From Acidobacteriota bacterium (lineage in GTDB: Bacteria; Acidobacteriota; Terriglobia; Terriglobales; Acidobacteriaceae), in contig JAJYVF010000008.1 in the NCBI GenBank assembly GCA_021792135.1, positions 97,970-161,969 on the forward strand: a stretch of 64,000 nt of DNA, in the 5' to 3' direction. The translations under genes were made by a program, and so were the position numbers. Under the pieces are notes generated by a model. It had not been told where the DNA came from, did not search any database, and saw nothing but the letters and a program-made list of their open reading frames with translations. Shown here one piece after another: positions 35,005-44,148 of the stretch. Position 1 is the stretch's first letter. Each line of letters begins with the position of its first letter.

Positions 35005-36531
35005 GTGCAGAACCCTTCTTCAGGCCGCGCCGATCGGACAGCCCGCTCCATCGTGCTGGGGCTGCTCTGCTCCTTCCCGGCCGTCGTCTGCCTCCGCATC
35101 GCCGACGCATGTGTCGCCGATGCCGATCTCGGCTGGCACCTTCGCACTGCCGAGTGGATCCTCGCGCATCGCGCCTTCCCGCACACCGACCCCTTCTCGC
35201 GGATCGCCGCTCTGCCATGGCAGGCCTACAGCTGGCTCTTCGAGCTTATCCTGCTCAAGCTCTGGCAATGGATGAACCTCGACGGCTTCGTGGTCTTCAC
35301 GGCAACCCTCCTGATCCTCATCGCCGCGGCCTTCTATCGCCTGATCAGCCGCCTGCAGAGCGATTTCACCGTCAGCGCGCTGCTGCTCATTACGGCGATG
35401 ATCTGCATGTCGCGCGGCTTCACCCCCCGGCCCTGGCTCTTTTCGATCCTCTTCTTCGTCCTCGAAGTGGACATCCTCATGCAGGCCCGCCGGACGGGCA
35501 GCCAGCGCGAGCTGCTGTGGCTTCCCCCCATGTTCGCGCTCTGGGCCAATCTTCACATCCAGTTTGTCGATGGCCTGCTGGTGCTCGGTCTCGCCGCCTG
35601 CGAACCGCTGCTGATCCGCTGGTGGAAATCCGGAGCAGGGAAGCCGCCCGCCCGCGCCCTCTGGCTCACCCTGGCCGGTTGCATTGCCGCGCCCTGCATC
35701 AATCCTTACGGCCCCGAAATTTACAAAATTGCCTGGACCCTCGGCTCGCAGTCCGGGGTCCTGAACACCATCGTGGAGATGCGTGCGATTCCCTTTCGCA
35801 ACCTCCCCGATTATGTTGTGCTCTTTCTCGCTCTCGCCGCCGCCGGAGTCCTCTTTCGCTACCGGCAGCTATCCGCATTCGAAACCCTGCTGCTGGCCAT
35901 GGCTGCCATCATTTCCTTCCGCTCGCAGCGCGACGTCTGGTTTATCGCCACGATTGCCACCGCCATCCTTGCCGCCGGAATTCCCGGCCGCGACCATCGG
36001 CCGGCAGAGAGCGCCTCGGCACGCGGCTTGATGCTCTCCGCGGCAACCGCCGGTCTCGCGGTCTTCCTCGTTGCTTTGCTGCTGCGCGTAAACAACACCC
36101 GCCTGCAGACCAACCTGGCCAGGGAAATGCCGGTGAAGGCTGTCGAGGTGGTCAGGGAGCGTCACTATCCCGGCCCGGTGTTCAATGATTACAGCTGGGG
36201 CGGCTTTCTCATCTGGAACCTCCGCCAGCCGGTCAGCATCGACCCCCGCGCGGCCCTCTATGGCGACGCGCGCATCCAGCGCTCCGACAATACCTGGGAC
36301 GGCGGTCCGAACTGGGCCTCCAATCCCCTTCTCACTTCGGCCGGTATCGTCATCGGTCCTGTAAGGGATCCCCTGACGCAGTTGCTGCGCACCGATCCGC
36401 AATTCCAGCTCGTCTGGGAAGACAAGGTAGCGGCTGTCTTTGTCTCCCGCGGAAACCCAGCCGGCCCGGCCGGCAGCGTCGCCAGACTGGATGATCCCGC
36501 CGCGGCGCCTGGGCCGGTGAGCCAGCCGTAA
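35005..36531 (+). CDS. Polytopic membrane protein of unknown function
   Basis: About 508 residues with roughly nine to ten hydrophobic segments, then a 150-residue soluble C-terminal part. Notable motifs are an early loop CVADADLGWHLRTAEWIL, ALPWQAYSWLFELILLKLW, and late PVFNDYSWGGFLIWNLRQPV with SIDPRAALYGD. The DADLGWHL and NDYSWGG patterns resemble GT-C-type membrane glycosyltransferases of Acidobacteriota, but I cannot assign an activity. The GTG at 35005 is preferred (GAGGA 7 bases upstream); a TTG at 34978 would add nine residues. Lying between pilin and TadG genes, it might modify pilus components (inference). Confidence 0.7.
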   Translation: MQNPSSGRADRTARSIVLGLLCSFPAVVCLRIADACVADADLGWHLRTAEWILAHRAFPHTDPFSRIAALPWQAYSWLFELILLKLWQWMNLDGFVVFTATLLILIAAAFYRLISRLQSDFTVSALLLITAMICMSRGFTPRPWLFSILFFVLEVDILMQARRTGSQRELLWLPPMFALWANLHIQFVDGLLVLGLAACEPLLIRWWKSGAGKPPARALWLTLAGCIAAPCINPYGPEIYKIAWTLGSQSGVLNTIVEMRAIPFRNLPDYVVLFLALAAAGVLFRYRQLSAFETLLLAMAAIISFRSQRDVWFIATIATAILAAGIPGRDHRPAESASARGLMLSAATAGLAVFLVALLLRVNNTRLQTNLAREMPVKAVEVVRERHYPGPVFNDYSWGGFLIWNLRQPVSIDPRAALYGDARIQRSDNTWDGGPNWASNPLLTSAGIVIGPVRDPLTQLLRTDPQFQLVWEDKVAAVFVSRGNPAGPAGSVARLDDPAAAPGPVSQP

Positions 36532-36685
36532 TCTGCGCCCCTCATCTGCTCTTGACACTTTGGTGAACCGCCGCCACAAATGTGGTAGGGACACGAACCC
36601 GGCTTCTATCGATAATTGGCCTCAAACAGGCTATCCCCCGGCCGCATTCAACGGGAGGTCTTCTCCCGGCGGGAGGTCATACATC

Positions 36686-37978
36686 GTGTCTGGCATCGTT
36701 GTGCGCCTGAAAGAGGGATTCCGCCAGGAGAGCGGGCAGGCGCTGGTTCTCACAGGTCTCTCAATGATCCTGGTCATCTGCTTTGCCGGCCTGGCGATCG
36801 ATGTTGGACAGCTCCGCTATGCCCAGCGGCAGCTGCAGTCCGCGGCTGACGCCGCCGCTATTGCCGGTGCCCTCGAGATCAGCTACTGCGGCACGAGCAA
36901 CTGCGCGGCTATGCAAAATGCCGCAAAGACCGCCGTCGAGGAGAATGGCTACACGGTCGCTGATCTGGTCACCCAGTGCGCCACTTCCTCTGGCAGCGGT
37001 CTTTCTCTCGCCGTCAATAACGGCCCCTGCGCCATGGGCTCCACGACCAAAGATCCGAATTATGGAAACACCAGTTATGTGGAGGCCGTGGTTACCAAAG
37101 ACAAGCTGACTTATTTCATCAGCCTGTTCGGATTTACCTCGGTCACCCTTTCCGCCCGTGCCGAAGCGACTGTAGGCAACGACCCATTTTGCCTCTATAC
37201 GTCGACACAGAACACCGGTTCCGGTGCGGCCAATGCCATCCTCATGAACGGAAATGCTACGCTCACCATGTCGTGCGGCATCATGGACGACTCTGGTTCG
37301 AGCACGGCATTGCTGGTGAACGGCAGCGTGACTATCACCTCCACCGAAATCGCTGTCCACGGGGGCGTTTTGAACAATGGTTCAACCAAAGTCACGCCCG
37401 CGCCGCTCACCAATGTGCCCGCAATGAACGATCCGCTCAGCTGGCTTAATTCCGATAAGCCTGCCGCCGGAAGCTGCAGCAGTTACAGCGGGGGTTCCAG
37501 CGTTTCTCCCGGCACCTACTGCAGCGGGATCACGATCAACGGCAACAAAAGCGTCACATTTCAGCCGGGAACCTACGTCCTGGGCGGCAACATGATTATC
37601 AACGGTACCAACAGCATCTCGGGCACCGGAGTGACCTTCTACTTTTCCTCCGGTTCGCTGATCATGAACGGCAACTCTCACGCCGACCTGGTGGCTCCCA
37701 CCACCGGCACCTATGCCGGAATCCTCTTCTTCCAGGATTCCAACGACTCAAGCATGATGATCCTGAACGGAGACTCCACTTCGGTTTTCCAGGGTACGCT
37801 GTATCTGCCGGGGGCGAACCTCACCATTAACGGGAATGGGAATCTGGCTGCTTATACCATCATCGATGCGGCGTCATTTACCGACAACGGAAATGCAGCC
37901 TTTCATCTTGGCAACGACTATTCCTCTCTTCCGGGCGGTTCCCCGGCAAAGGGTGTCGCTGCCGTCCTTGCGGAGTAA
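36686..37978 (+). CDS. TadG-like pilus-associated protein with beta-helix domain (copy 1)
   Basis: Starts GTG at 36686 after GGGAGG; the frame is open further upstream but has no ribosome site there. The N-terminus is a Tad/TadG segment: SGQALVLTGLSMILVICFAGLAIDVGQLRYAQRQLQSAADAAAIAGAL. The C-terminal half (about 250-420) is Ser/Asn/Gly-rich with short repeating strands (VTFQPGTYVLGG, VTFYFSSGSLIMNG, LNGDSTSVFQG), suggesting a right-handed beta-helix or adhesin-like surface. Six or more cysteines are conserved with the next gene. It is followed after 3 bases by a paralogue. Likely located at the cell envelope as minor pilus or anchoring component. Confidence 0.84.
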   Translation: MSGIVVRLKEGFRQESGQALVLTGLSMILVICFAGLAIDVGQLRYAQRQLQSAADAAAIAGALEISYCGTSNCAAMQNAAKTAVEENGYTVADLVTQCATSSGSGLSLAVNNGPCAMGSTTKDPNYGNTSYVEAVVTKDKLTYFISLFGFTSVTLSARAEATVGNDPFCLYTSTQNTGSGAANAILMNGNATLTMSCGIMDDSGSSTALLVNGSVTITSTEIAVHGGVLNNGSTKVTPAPLTNVPAMNDPLSWLNSDKPAAGSCSSYSGGSSVSPGTYCSGITINGNKSVTFQPGTYVLGGNMIINGTNSISGTGVTFYFSSGSLIMNGNSHADLVAPTTGTYAGILFFQDSNDSSMMILNGDSTSVFQGTLYLPGANLTINGNGNLAAYTIIDAASFTDNGNAAFHLGNDYSSLPGGSPAKGVAAVLAE

Positions 37979-37981
37979 TCG

Positions 37982-39343
37982 ATGCACCTGATCGGACAGA
38001 CGCGCGCTCTTCGGCCTGAGAAAGCCTCAACGAAGGAATGTCGCCGGCTCCCTGCAGCCGCCACAACGATGATCGTGCGTCTGGAGGACCTGTACCGGGA
38101 GATGACCGGCCAGGGCCTTGTCATTACCGGGCTTGCCATGGCGGTAATCTTCGCCATGGCGGGCCTGGCCATTGACGTGGGACAACTGCGCTACGCGCAG
38201 CGGAAACTGCAGTCCGCTGCCGATGCGGCCGCCCTTGCCGCCGGTCTGGAGCTCGGCTATTGCGGCGGCAGCACCGCCTGCTCTGCCATGACCGGCGCCG
38301 CGAAGCAGGCGCTGGCGGAGAATGGGTACGCAGTAGCCAACCTGCTGACGCAGTGCTCCACGACGACGGCGAGCGGCCTCACCCTGACGGTGAACAACGG
38401 CCCCTGCGCCATGGGGTCTGCATCCGCCGATCCGAATTACGGGAACGCCAATTATGTGGAGACAGTCGTCAGCCAGTCCAGGCTCACCTACTTTCTCAGA
38501 ATCTTCGGCTTTACTTCCGTGCCCCTTACCGCTCGCGCCGAGGCGACTGCGGGCAACGATCCCTTCTGTCTCTACACTTCCACTCAAAATACAGGTTCCA
38601 GCGCGCCCTCCGGCCTGCAGATGAGCGGAAACAGCAAGCTCAGCGCATCGTGCGGAATTGTGGATGAATCCGGCGCCAGCAATGCGCTCCAGGTGGGCAG
38701 CAATACCAGCCTGACCGCCTCGGCGATCGAAGTTCACGGAGGGGTTTCCGGCTCTCCCAGCCCGGCTCCGGTGACGAATGTACCGGTGTTACCCGATCCC
38801 CTGGCCTGGCTGAATTCCGACATACCCCCTGCCGGTTCGTGCAGCACCTACAGCGGTGGCACGACCATTTCCCCCGGCACCTACTGCGGCGGCATCACCG
38901 TCAGCTCCAACTCGCCGGTGACCTTCCAGCCGGGCGTCTATATCCTGCAGGGAAACCTCAACGTCAGCGGCAGCGGCGGAATCCTGGGCAACGGGGTCAC
39001 GTTCTATTTTTCTTCCGGCTCGCTCGAGGTCAGCGGAACGCCCAATGTTGACCTGGTAGCTCCCACGACCGGCACGTATGCAGGAGTTCTGATCTTCCAG
39101 AATCAAAGTGACACGACGGCGATGGTCCTGAGCGGCGACTCGACTTCGGTCTATCAGGGGGCCATTTATGCTCCCGGCGGGAGCGTCACACTGAGTGGCA
39201 ACGGAAACGATGCCGCCTACACGATCGTCGATTCAGCGCAGGTCATTATGAGCGGAACTAACAGCTGGGCGCTGGGGGACAATTATTCCTCTCTCCCGGG
39301 CGGCTCCCCCGCGAGAGCTGTCACTTCCGTCCTGACGGAGTAA
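37982..39343 (+). CDS. TadG-like pilus-associated protein with beta-helix domain (copy 2)
   Basis: Tandem paralogue of the preceding gene; most of the chain aligns collinearly, including AGLAIDVGQLRYAQRKLQSAADAAALAAG, LTYFLRIFGFTS, NDPFCLYTSTQNTGS, WLNSDIPPAGSCSTYSGG and DLVAPTTGTYAG. The start is either ATG 37982, with CGGAG overlapping the previous stop, or ATG 38069, which aligns with the start of copy 1; the upstream one has the better ribosome site but adds 29 polar residues. Beta-helix-like repeats fill the C-terminal half. A paired arrangement suggests heteromeric partners or dosage. Confidence 0.84.
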   Translation: MHLIGQTRALRPEKASTKECRRLPAAATTMIVRLEDLYREMTGQGLVITGLAMAVIFAMAGLAIDVGQLRYAQRKLQSAADAAALAAGLELGYCGGSTACSAMTGAAKQALAENGYAVANLLTQCSTTTASGLTLTVNNGPCAMGSASADPNYGNANYVETVVSQSRLTYFLRIFGFTSVPLTARAEATAGNDPFCLYTSTQNTGSSAPSGLQMSGNSKLSASCGIVDESGASNALQVGSNTSLTASAIEVHGGVSGSPSPAPVTNVPVLPDPLAWLNSDIPPAGSCSTYSGGTTISPGTYCGGITVSSNSPVTFQPGVYILQGNLNVSGSGGILGNGVTFYFSSGSLEVSGTPNVDLVAPTTGTYAGVLIFQNQSDTTAMVLSGDSTSVYQGAIYAPGGSVTLSGNGNDAAYTIVDSAQVIMSGTNSWALGDNYSSLPGGSPARAVTSVLTE

Positions 39344-39346
39344 GGG

Positions 39347-39796
39347 ATGAAAATGCAACTGTCGATTCTTCGATCGCAAAGCGGCTCCAGCCTCATCGAG
39401 GTCGCCGTCGCCCTGCCTGTCCTCCTGCTCATCCTGACCGGCATCGTCGATTTCGGGCGCGCCTATTACTATGCGAACGAAGTGGAAGGCGCCGCTCACG
39501 CGGGTGCGGTCTACGGCACCCAGTTTCCAACCAACACAGCGAACATGGTAGCTGCGGCCACAGCCAATGCCCCGGATGTCTCGGGCATCAGCGCCACGGC
39601 TTCCTATGGATGCGAATGCCAGGATGGCACCAATGCCTCCGCCAGTTGTACCTCCACTCCCTCCTGCACCACGAACATCGTCTATTACGTCACCGTTACA
39701 GCCGCGGCGAGCTTTCACCCTCTCCTTCCCTGGCCGGGCATCCCCAATCCCATTAACATCACCCACAGCGTGACCATGCGCAGCGGTATCGGGTAG
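39347..39796 (+). CDS. TadE-like pseudopilin
   Basis: 149-residue protein with a pseudopilin-type leader RSQSG|SSLIEVAVALPVLLLILTG, keeping Glu+5 after the cleavage glycine, followed by a soluble domain with two cysteine pairs (ECQDGTNASASCTSTPSC). It starts 3 bases after the TadG-like stop and is 4 bases from the next TadE-like gene, so the four genes 36686-40301 form one operon. It should be processed by the CpaA peptidase encoded on the opposite strand. Confidence 0.85.
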   Translation: MKMQLSILRSQSGSSLIEVAVALPVLLLILTGIVDFGRAYYYANEVEGAAHAGAVYGTQFPTNTANMVAAATANAPDVSGISATASYGCECQDGTNASASCTSTPSCTTNIVYYVTVTAAASFHPLLPWPGIPNPINITHSVTMRSGIG

Positions 39797-39800
39797 AAAT

Positions 39801-40301
39801 GTGTCGGCAGCCGTGATGCACAAGATTCGTCACGTCCTCGGGGAAGAGCGGGGTCAGTCCCTGGTCGAGTTCACGCTTTCGGCCAGCATCCTGCTCATGT
39901 CCATTTTCGGTATCCTCGAATGCGCGCGGGCGCTTTACATCTATCATTTCGTCTCTTACGCCGCGCAGCAGGCCACCCGTTACGCCATCGTGCGCGGCGC
40001 CCACTGGACCGCTTCGTGCTCCACCACCTCAATCGCCGACTGCAACGCGACCGGTACTGATATTCAGAAATACGTCCAGGGCATCGCCCCTCCGGGGGTC
40101 ACGTCCAGCAGCATTACCGTCACTGCAACCTGGCCCGCCGCCACGGTTGCGGGCGCCTCCTCCAACTGCAGCAGCACCGCGAGCACGGACGGCTGCCTGA
40201 TCAAGGTCACCGTCCAGTATCCCTTCAGCTTCATCGGTCCTTTCCTGCCCAAAACCGCGATGAGTTTTTCAGCCACGTCCGTGGAAACGGTCCAGGAGTG
40301 A
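39801..40301 (+). CDS. TadE/TadF-like pseudopilin
   Basis: Second pseudopilin of the operon, 166 residues from a GTG at 39801 or 161 from an ATG at 39816. The processing site is EERG|QSLVEFTLSASILLMS with Glu+5, followed by a helix and a Ser/Thr-rich C-terminal domain. It carries several cysteines (SCSTTSIADC, NCSSTASTDGC). It probably caps or initiates the Flp pilus with its partner TadE-like protein. Confidence 0.85.
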   Translation: MSAAVMHKIRHVLGEERGQSLVEFTLSASILLMSIFGILECARALYIYHFVSYAAQQATRYAIVRGAHWTASCSTTSIADCNATGTDIQKYVQGIAPPGVTSSSITVTATWPAATVAGASSNCSSTASTDGCLIKVTVQYPFSFIGPFLPKTAMSFSATSVETVQE

Positions 40302-40577
40302 TGCAGGGAGCCAGCCTGCGCGGAGGGAGACGCCTCTTCGCGGCAGGGCCGATCCCGGGACTCAGGGACACGTACCGCCCCTCCTGATCCCCAGGGAATT
40401 TCCCGACCCCGGGGTCCGGAGTCTCTGCAGCGCCGTGGCCGAAAAATCGAGCCTTGCTGATCCTCTTTGCGGTACCATGTACCCGAATGCGGAATCCCCG
40501 GTTTCTTGAGGACCGTCGCTGCGCTTTAGCCGGGCAGGCGGCCAGGGGCGGCCGTCTCAGCGCGGGGTGATTGAATA

Positions 40578-41435
40578 ATGTCGCTGTCTGCAACTCCGCT
40601 CGATCCTGCCCCAAAGCAGCCCGCCGATCCCTATCAGTTGCAGAGTCTCGACCGCGCCGTGGCGCTGCTCGAGCTCCTCGGCGAGAGCGAGGCGCCGCTG
40701 AGCCTCGGCGACGTCTGCGAGCGCATGAGCCTGCACAAGAGCACCGCTCACCGCGCCCTGATGGTGCTGGAGCGCACCGGCCTGATCGAACGCACGGCGG
40801 AGAACCGCTTCCGTCTCGGACTGAAGCTCTATGAACTCGGCTGCCGGGCCGTCGAGCAGATCGATCTGCGCGCGCGTGTGCATCCCTGGTTCCGCCGGCT
40901 CTGCGCCCAGGTTGGCGAAGCCGTGCACCTCGGCATTCTCCAGAAGACCAGCGTCGTCTATCTCGACAAAGTCGAGCCCAGCAACCGCCGCGTCTGGCTG
41001 GCCTCGCGCATCGGCTCCTCGAACCCCGTCTACTGCACCGCGATGGGCAAAGCTATGCTGGCCTTCCTGCCGGCCGAGCAGCTCGCCGACATCCTTTCTC
41101 GCATTCGTTTCGTCCGTCTCACCCCGCGTACTCTCTGCACGCCCGAGGCGCTCATGCGTTCTCTCGAGCGCGTCCGCCGCCGCGGATACGCCATCGACGA
41201 CGAAGAGGTGGAAGCGGGCGTTCGCTGCCTCGGCGCGCCCATCCTCAACGAAAGCGGGGTGCCCGTTGCCGCGGTCAGCGTCTCAGGACCGGCCTCCAGA
41301 ATTACCCCGCAGAGCGTCCCCGGCATCGCCGAACACCTGCTCCACTGCTGCCGCGAGATTTCCGCTTCGCTCGGCGTCCGCGACCGCAGACGAGCGCCCT
41401 CCCCCTCGCCTTTCCTGCGGCACTATGGGGCGTAG
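40578..41435 (+). CDS. IclR-family transcriptional regulator
   Basis: 285 residues with an N-terminal winged helix (SLDRAVALLELLGESEAPLSL ... LHKSTAHRALMVLERTGLIERT) and a GAF-like effector domain (VGEAVHLGILQKTSVVYLDKVE, AMGKAMLAFLP, RRRGYAIDDEEVEAGVRCLG). ATG at 40578 has little ribosome site. It stands beside a convergent SDR gene and a LarA-type racemase, so control of a hydroxy-acid or sugar-acid route is plausible. The 276-base gap after the Tad operon shows no gene. Confidence 0.88.
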   Translation: MSLSATPLDPAPKQPADPYQLQSLDRAVALLELLGESEAPLSLGDVCERMSLHKSTAHRALMVLERTGLIERTAENRFRLGLKLYELGCRAVEQIDLRARVHPWFRRLCAQVGEAVHLGILQKTSVVYLDKVEPSNRRVWLASRIGSSNPVYCTAMGKAMLAFLPAEQLADILSRIRFVRLTPRTLCTPEALMRSLERVRRRGYAIDDEEVEAGVRCLGAPILNESGVPVAAVSVSGPASRITPQSVPGIAEHLLHCCREISASLGVRDRRRAPSPSPFLRHYGA

Positions 41436-41467
41436 TGCCGCAACCGCTCCCCGCGCGCGGAGCCTGC

Positions 41468-42238
41468 CTACTGTGCCGTATATCCGCCGTCCATCATCAG
41501 GACCGAGCCGGTGAAGAAGGTGGCGTGGTCGCTCGCCATATAGGCATAGAACGAGCCGACCTCCTCCGGCTGCGCAATCCGCCCCACGGGATGGTTCCCC
41601 CGGAGCATCTCCCAAAATGCATCGGGATTCCCGGAGGCTTCCGCCGACTGCTGCACCAGCGGCGTATCGACGGTCCCGCAGGCAATCGTATTGACGCGGA
41701 TGTGATGTTTCGCGTATTCCACGGCCATTTGCCGCGTCATCTGGTGCAGCGCGCCCTTGGATCCCGCATAGGCCCCCTGCCCGGGGATTCCCGCTTCGCC
41801 GGAAATGGACCCGGTGATCAGAATCAGCCCCCCGTTCTGCCGGATCATCACCGGAACCGCGTGTCGCGCCGCCCAGTAAACCGCCTTCACATTCGTGTTG
41901 AAGACCCGGTCCCATTCTTCCGGCGTGTGCTCGTGGACCGCCTTCACCACGCTGGTCCCCGCATTGCACACCACAACATCCAGACGCCCGAAGCTTCGCA
42001 TCGCCGCTTCCGTGGACTGCACCGCGGTGGCTTCCTCCGCCACGTCGCCCCGCACCACCTGAATCCGCTCTCCGAACTGCGCCTGGCAGTCGCGAATCGC
42101 CGCCGGAACCTCCGTGCTCCGGTCCACCGCAACCACTCCCCGCGCGCCGCACTCCAGAAAGCGCCGCGCCACGGCCAGGCCAATCCCCGAAAACGCCCCC
42201 GTTACCACTGCCACCTTGCCGGATAAAGAGACTTCCAC
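41468..42238 (-). CDS. Short-chain dehydrogenase/reductase
   Basis: Classical SDR of 256 residues: NAD(P)-binding TGAFSGIG, the NAG motif in VVCNAG, catalytic Ser in LITGSISG and the YxxxK pair in YAGSKGAL, ending in the family C-terminus GSVLMMDGGYTAQ. The acidic residue after the second strand (VAVDRS) points to NAD rather than NADP. GTG start at 42238 follows GAGGGGGAAGG. It diverges from the larA-like gene and converges on the IclR gene. The substrate is not readable, though sugar or sugar-acid dehydrogenases share this pattern. Confidence 0.87.
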   Translation of the reverse strand: MEVSLSGKVAVVTGAFSGIGLAVARRFLECGARGVVAVDRSTEVPAAIRDCQAQFGERIQVVRGDVAEEATAVQSTEAAMRSFGRLDVVVCNAGTSVVKAVHEHTPEEWDRVFNTNVKAVYWAARHAVPVMIRQNGGLILITGSISGEAGIPGQGAYAGSKGALHQMTRQMAVEYAKHHIRVNTIACGTVDTPLVQQSAEASGNPDAFWEMLRGNHPVGRIAQPEEVGSFYAYMASDHATFFTGSVLMMDGGYTAQ

Positions 42239-42362
42239 CCTTCCCCCTCAGAACTGGTTCCACTACGGACCGCAATTCTAACATCGTCCTCGCGGCGGCC
42301 TCGTCTTCCCCTCGCGCTGCCCGGCCCGCTATCCTCAAGGCAGCAACCGCGCAGGAGGAGCC

Positions 42363-43703
42363 ATGAATGTAAGCGTCGCCTTCGGCAAAGGTGAACTGCC
42401 TCTGGCTCTGCCGGATGGGTTCCATTACGAAGTCATCCGCGCTCGCTCCGCCCAGCCGCTCGCGAATGTGAGGCAGGCTCTTGAGGCAGCGCTCGCGTAC
42501 CCCACAGGGGGTCCTCCGCTGGCGGAGCTCGCCGCGGGCAAAAAATCGGCCGCGATTGCCGTCTGCGACATCACCCGTCCGGCGCCCAATGCCGCCACGT
42601 TGCCGCCGCTCCTCGAAGTCCTGCGCCGCGCGGGCATTCCCCCGGCCGGGATCGCCATTGTGATCGCGACCGGCCTGCACCGGCCGGCCACCCCCGAAGA
42701 GCTGGCCCTCATCCTCGGCCCGGACATCGTCGCTCGCTGCCGGATCGTCAATCACGATGCCCGGGACCTTGCCGCCCATCGCTCCCTGGGCAACACCCTC
42801 AGGGGAACGCCCGTTCTCATCGACGAGTGCTTCATGGCGGCCGACCTGCACATCACCCTCGGCCTGATCGAACCGCATCTGATGCTGGGCTTCTCCGGAG
42901 GCCGCAAGCTCATTGCGCCCGGCATGGCCGCCCAGCAGACCATCAAAACCATCCATTCCCCCAGCTTCATGCGCGAGGAGCGAGCCACCGAAGGTTCCAT
43001 CGAACAGAACCCTCTGCACCGCGAACTCCTCGAGATCGCGTGTATGGCCCGCCACGACTTCGTTCTCGATGTGACGCTCACCCCGGCCCGGCGGATCTCC
43101 GGGATCTTCGCCGGCGATCCCCTCCAGGCTCATCGGGCGGGCGTCACGTTTCTTCTCGCCTCCTCAGCCGTCTACCTCGACAAGCCTGTCGATGCGGTCA
43201 TCACCTCTTCCGCGGGCTTTCCGCTGGACCTGACCTTCTACCAGACCATCAAGGGAATCACCGCCGCTCAGCACATTCTCCGGCCCGGTGGCCGGATTCT
43301 TCTCCTGGGCCAGTGCCGGGAAGGGATCGGCTCGGCGGAATTTGCCGCAAAGCTCAGCCGCTATCGCGGGGCGCAACCATACCTGGATGAAATCCGCGAC
43401 GCGCCGGTCGAGGTCGATCAGTGGCAACTGGAGAAGCTCGCGCTGGTTGAGCGGAAGCACCCCGTCCTGCTCTATGTTCCGGGCGCGGCCAGGGAAGGCC
43501 TCGGATCCCTCGCCGCCCGCTGCTTTGGGTCGCCCCGGGCCGCCATTGACGCTCTCCTCGGCGGTCTTCCCGCAAACGCCCGTGTTGCCGTCATCCCTGA
43601 CGGTCCCTACACCTTCGCGCGCTGTGCCGGCGAGCAAGGTCCCGAAAATTGCCTCGCGCAGGAGACGGGAAACGAACTGCTTACCCCGCGTGCAGCCCCT
43701 TGA
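42363..43703 (+). CDS. LarA-family nickel-pincer 2-hydroxyacid racemase/epimerase
   Basis: 446-residue protein preceded by GCAGGAGG. The residues that bind or act with the nickel-pincer cofactor of LarA are all present at matching spacing: His in TGLHRP (H106), His in EPHLMLGFSGG (H172), the cofactor-tethering Lys in GGRK (K182) and His in TIKTIH (H198), offset by two from the Lactiplantibacillus numbering. It probably racemises or epimerises a 2-hydroxy acid other than lactate, as many homologues do. The cofactor-building LarB, LarC and LarE genes are not in this window. Its 3' end overlaps the convergent peroxidase gene by 23 bases. Confidence 0.85.
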   Translation: MNVSVAFGKGELPLALPDGFHYEVIRARSAQPLANVRQALEAALAYPTGGPPLAELAAGKKSAAIAVCDITRPAPNAATLPPLLEVLRRAGIPPAGIAIVIATGLHRPATPEELALILGPDIVARCRIVNHDARDLAAHRSLGNTLRGTPVLIDECFMAADLHITLGLIEPHLMLGFSGGRKLIAPGMAAQQTIKTIHSPSFMREERATEGSIEQNPLHRELLEIACMARHDFVLDVTLTPARRISGIFAGDPLQAHRAGVTFLLASSAVYLDKPVDAVITSSAGFPLDLTFYQTIKGITAAQHILRPGGRILLLGQCREGIGSAEFAAKLSRYRGAQPYLDEIRDAPVEVDQWQLEKLALVERKHPVLLYVPGAAREGLGSLAARCFGSPRAAIDALLGGLPANARVAVIPDGPYTFARCAGEQGPENCLAQETGNELLTPRAAP

Positions 43704-44148
43704 GCCCCTCCAGCACCTCCTCGGCATGACCCTCCGGCTTTACTTTAGGGAAAACCTTCAGCAGCCGCTGGTCCGGTCCGATCAGAAAGGTCGTCCGCTC
43801 GATCCCCATCACCTTCCTGCCGTACATGTTCTTTTCTTTCAGGACGCCAAACTGTTTGCAAACGGCTTCGTCTACATCTGCAAGGAGGGGATACGGCAGA
43901 TCGTACTTCTCGCGGAACTTCTTCTGCGCCCCGGGCGTGTCCCGCGAGATGCCGAGCACCACGGTCCCGGTCTTCTGGATCTTCTTGAACTGATCCCGAA
44001 ATCCGCATGCCTCGATCGTGCACCCTGGCGTATCGGCTTTCGGAAAGAAGAACAGCACCACCGGCCTGCCCGCAAAATCCGTCAGATGCACGGTCTTTTC
44101 CTGGTCGTCCTGGAGCGCAAAATCGGCTACCTTGTCATTGATTTGCAT
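43681..44148 (-). CDS. bcp: Thioredoxin-dependent peroxiredoxin (BCP/PrxQ type)
   Basis: Reduces peroxides with thioredoxin as electron donor. 155 residues from ATG 44148. The peroxidatic and resolving cysteines lie five apart in ADTPGCTIEACGFRD (about C43 and C48), as in atypical PrxQ enzymes, with conserved Thr before and FFFPKA upstream. A further conserved Arg lies in GIERTTFLIG. Its last 23 bases run over the end of the convergent larA-like gene, an unusual but readable overlap. Confidence 0.91.
   Translation of the reverse strand: MQINDKVADFALQDDQEKTVHLTDFAGRPVVLFFFPKADTPGCTIEACGFRDQFKKIQKTGTVVLGISRDTPGAQKKFREKYDLPYPLLADVDEAVCKQFGVLKEKNMYGRKVMGIERTTFLIGPDQRLLKVFPKVKPEGHAEEVLEGLKGLHAG

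Noticed and set aside
40405..40416. Palindrome GACCCCGGGGTC in the gap before the IclR gene
   Set aside because: Short GC palindromes are expected often in DNA of this composition and it is far from the start codon.
41283..43133. 616-residue minus-strand frame across larA and SDR region
   Set aside because: Overlaps three well-supported genes in another frame and shows only Gly/Arg/Glu-rich wording.
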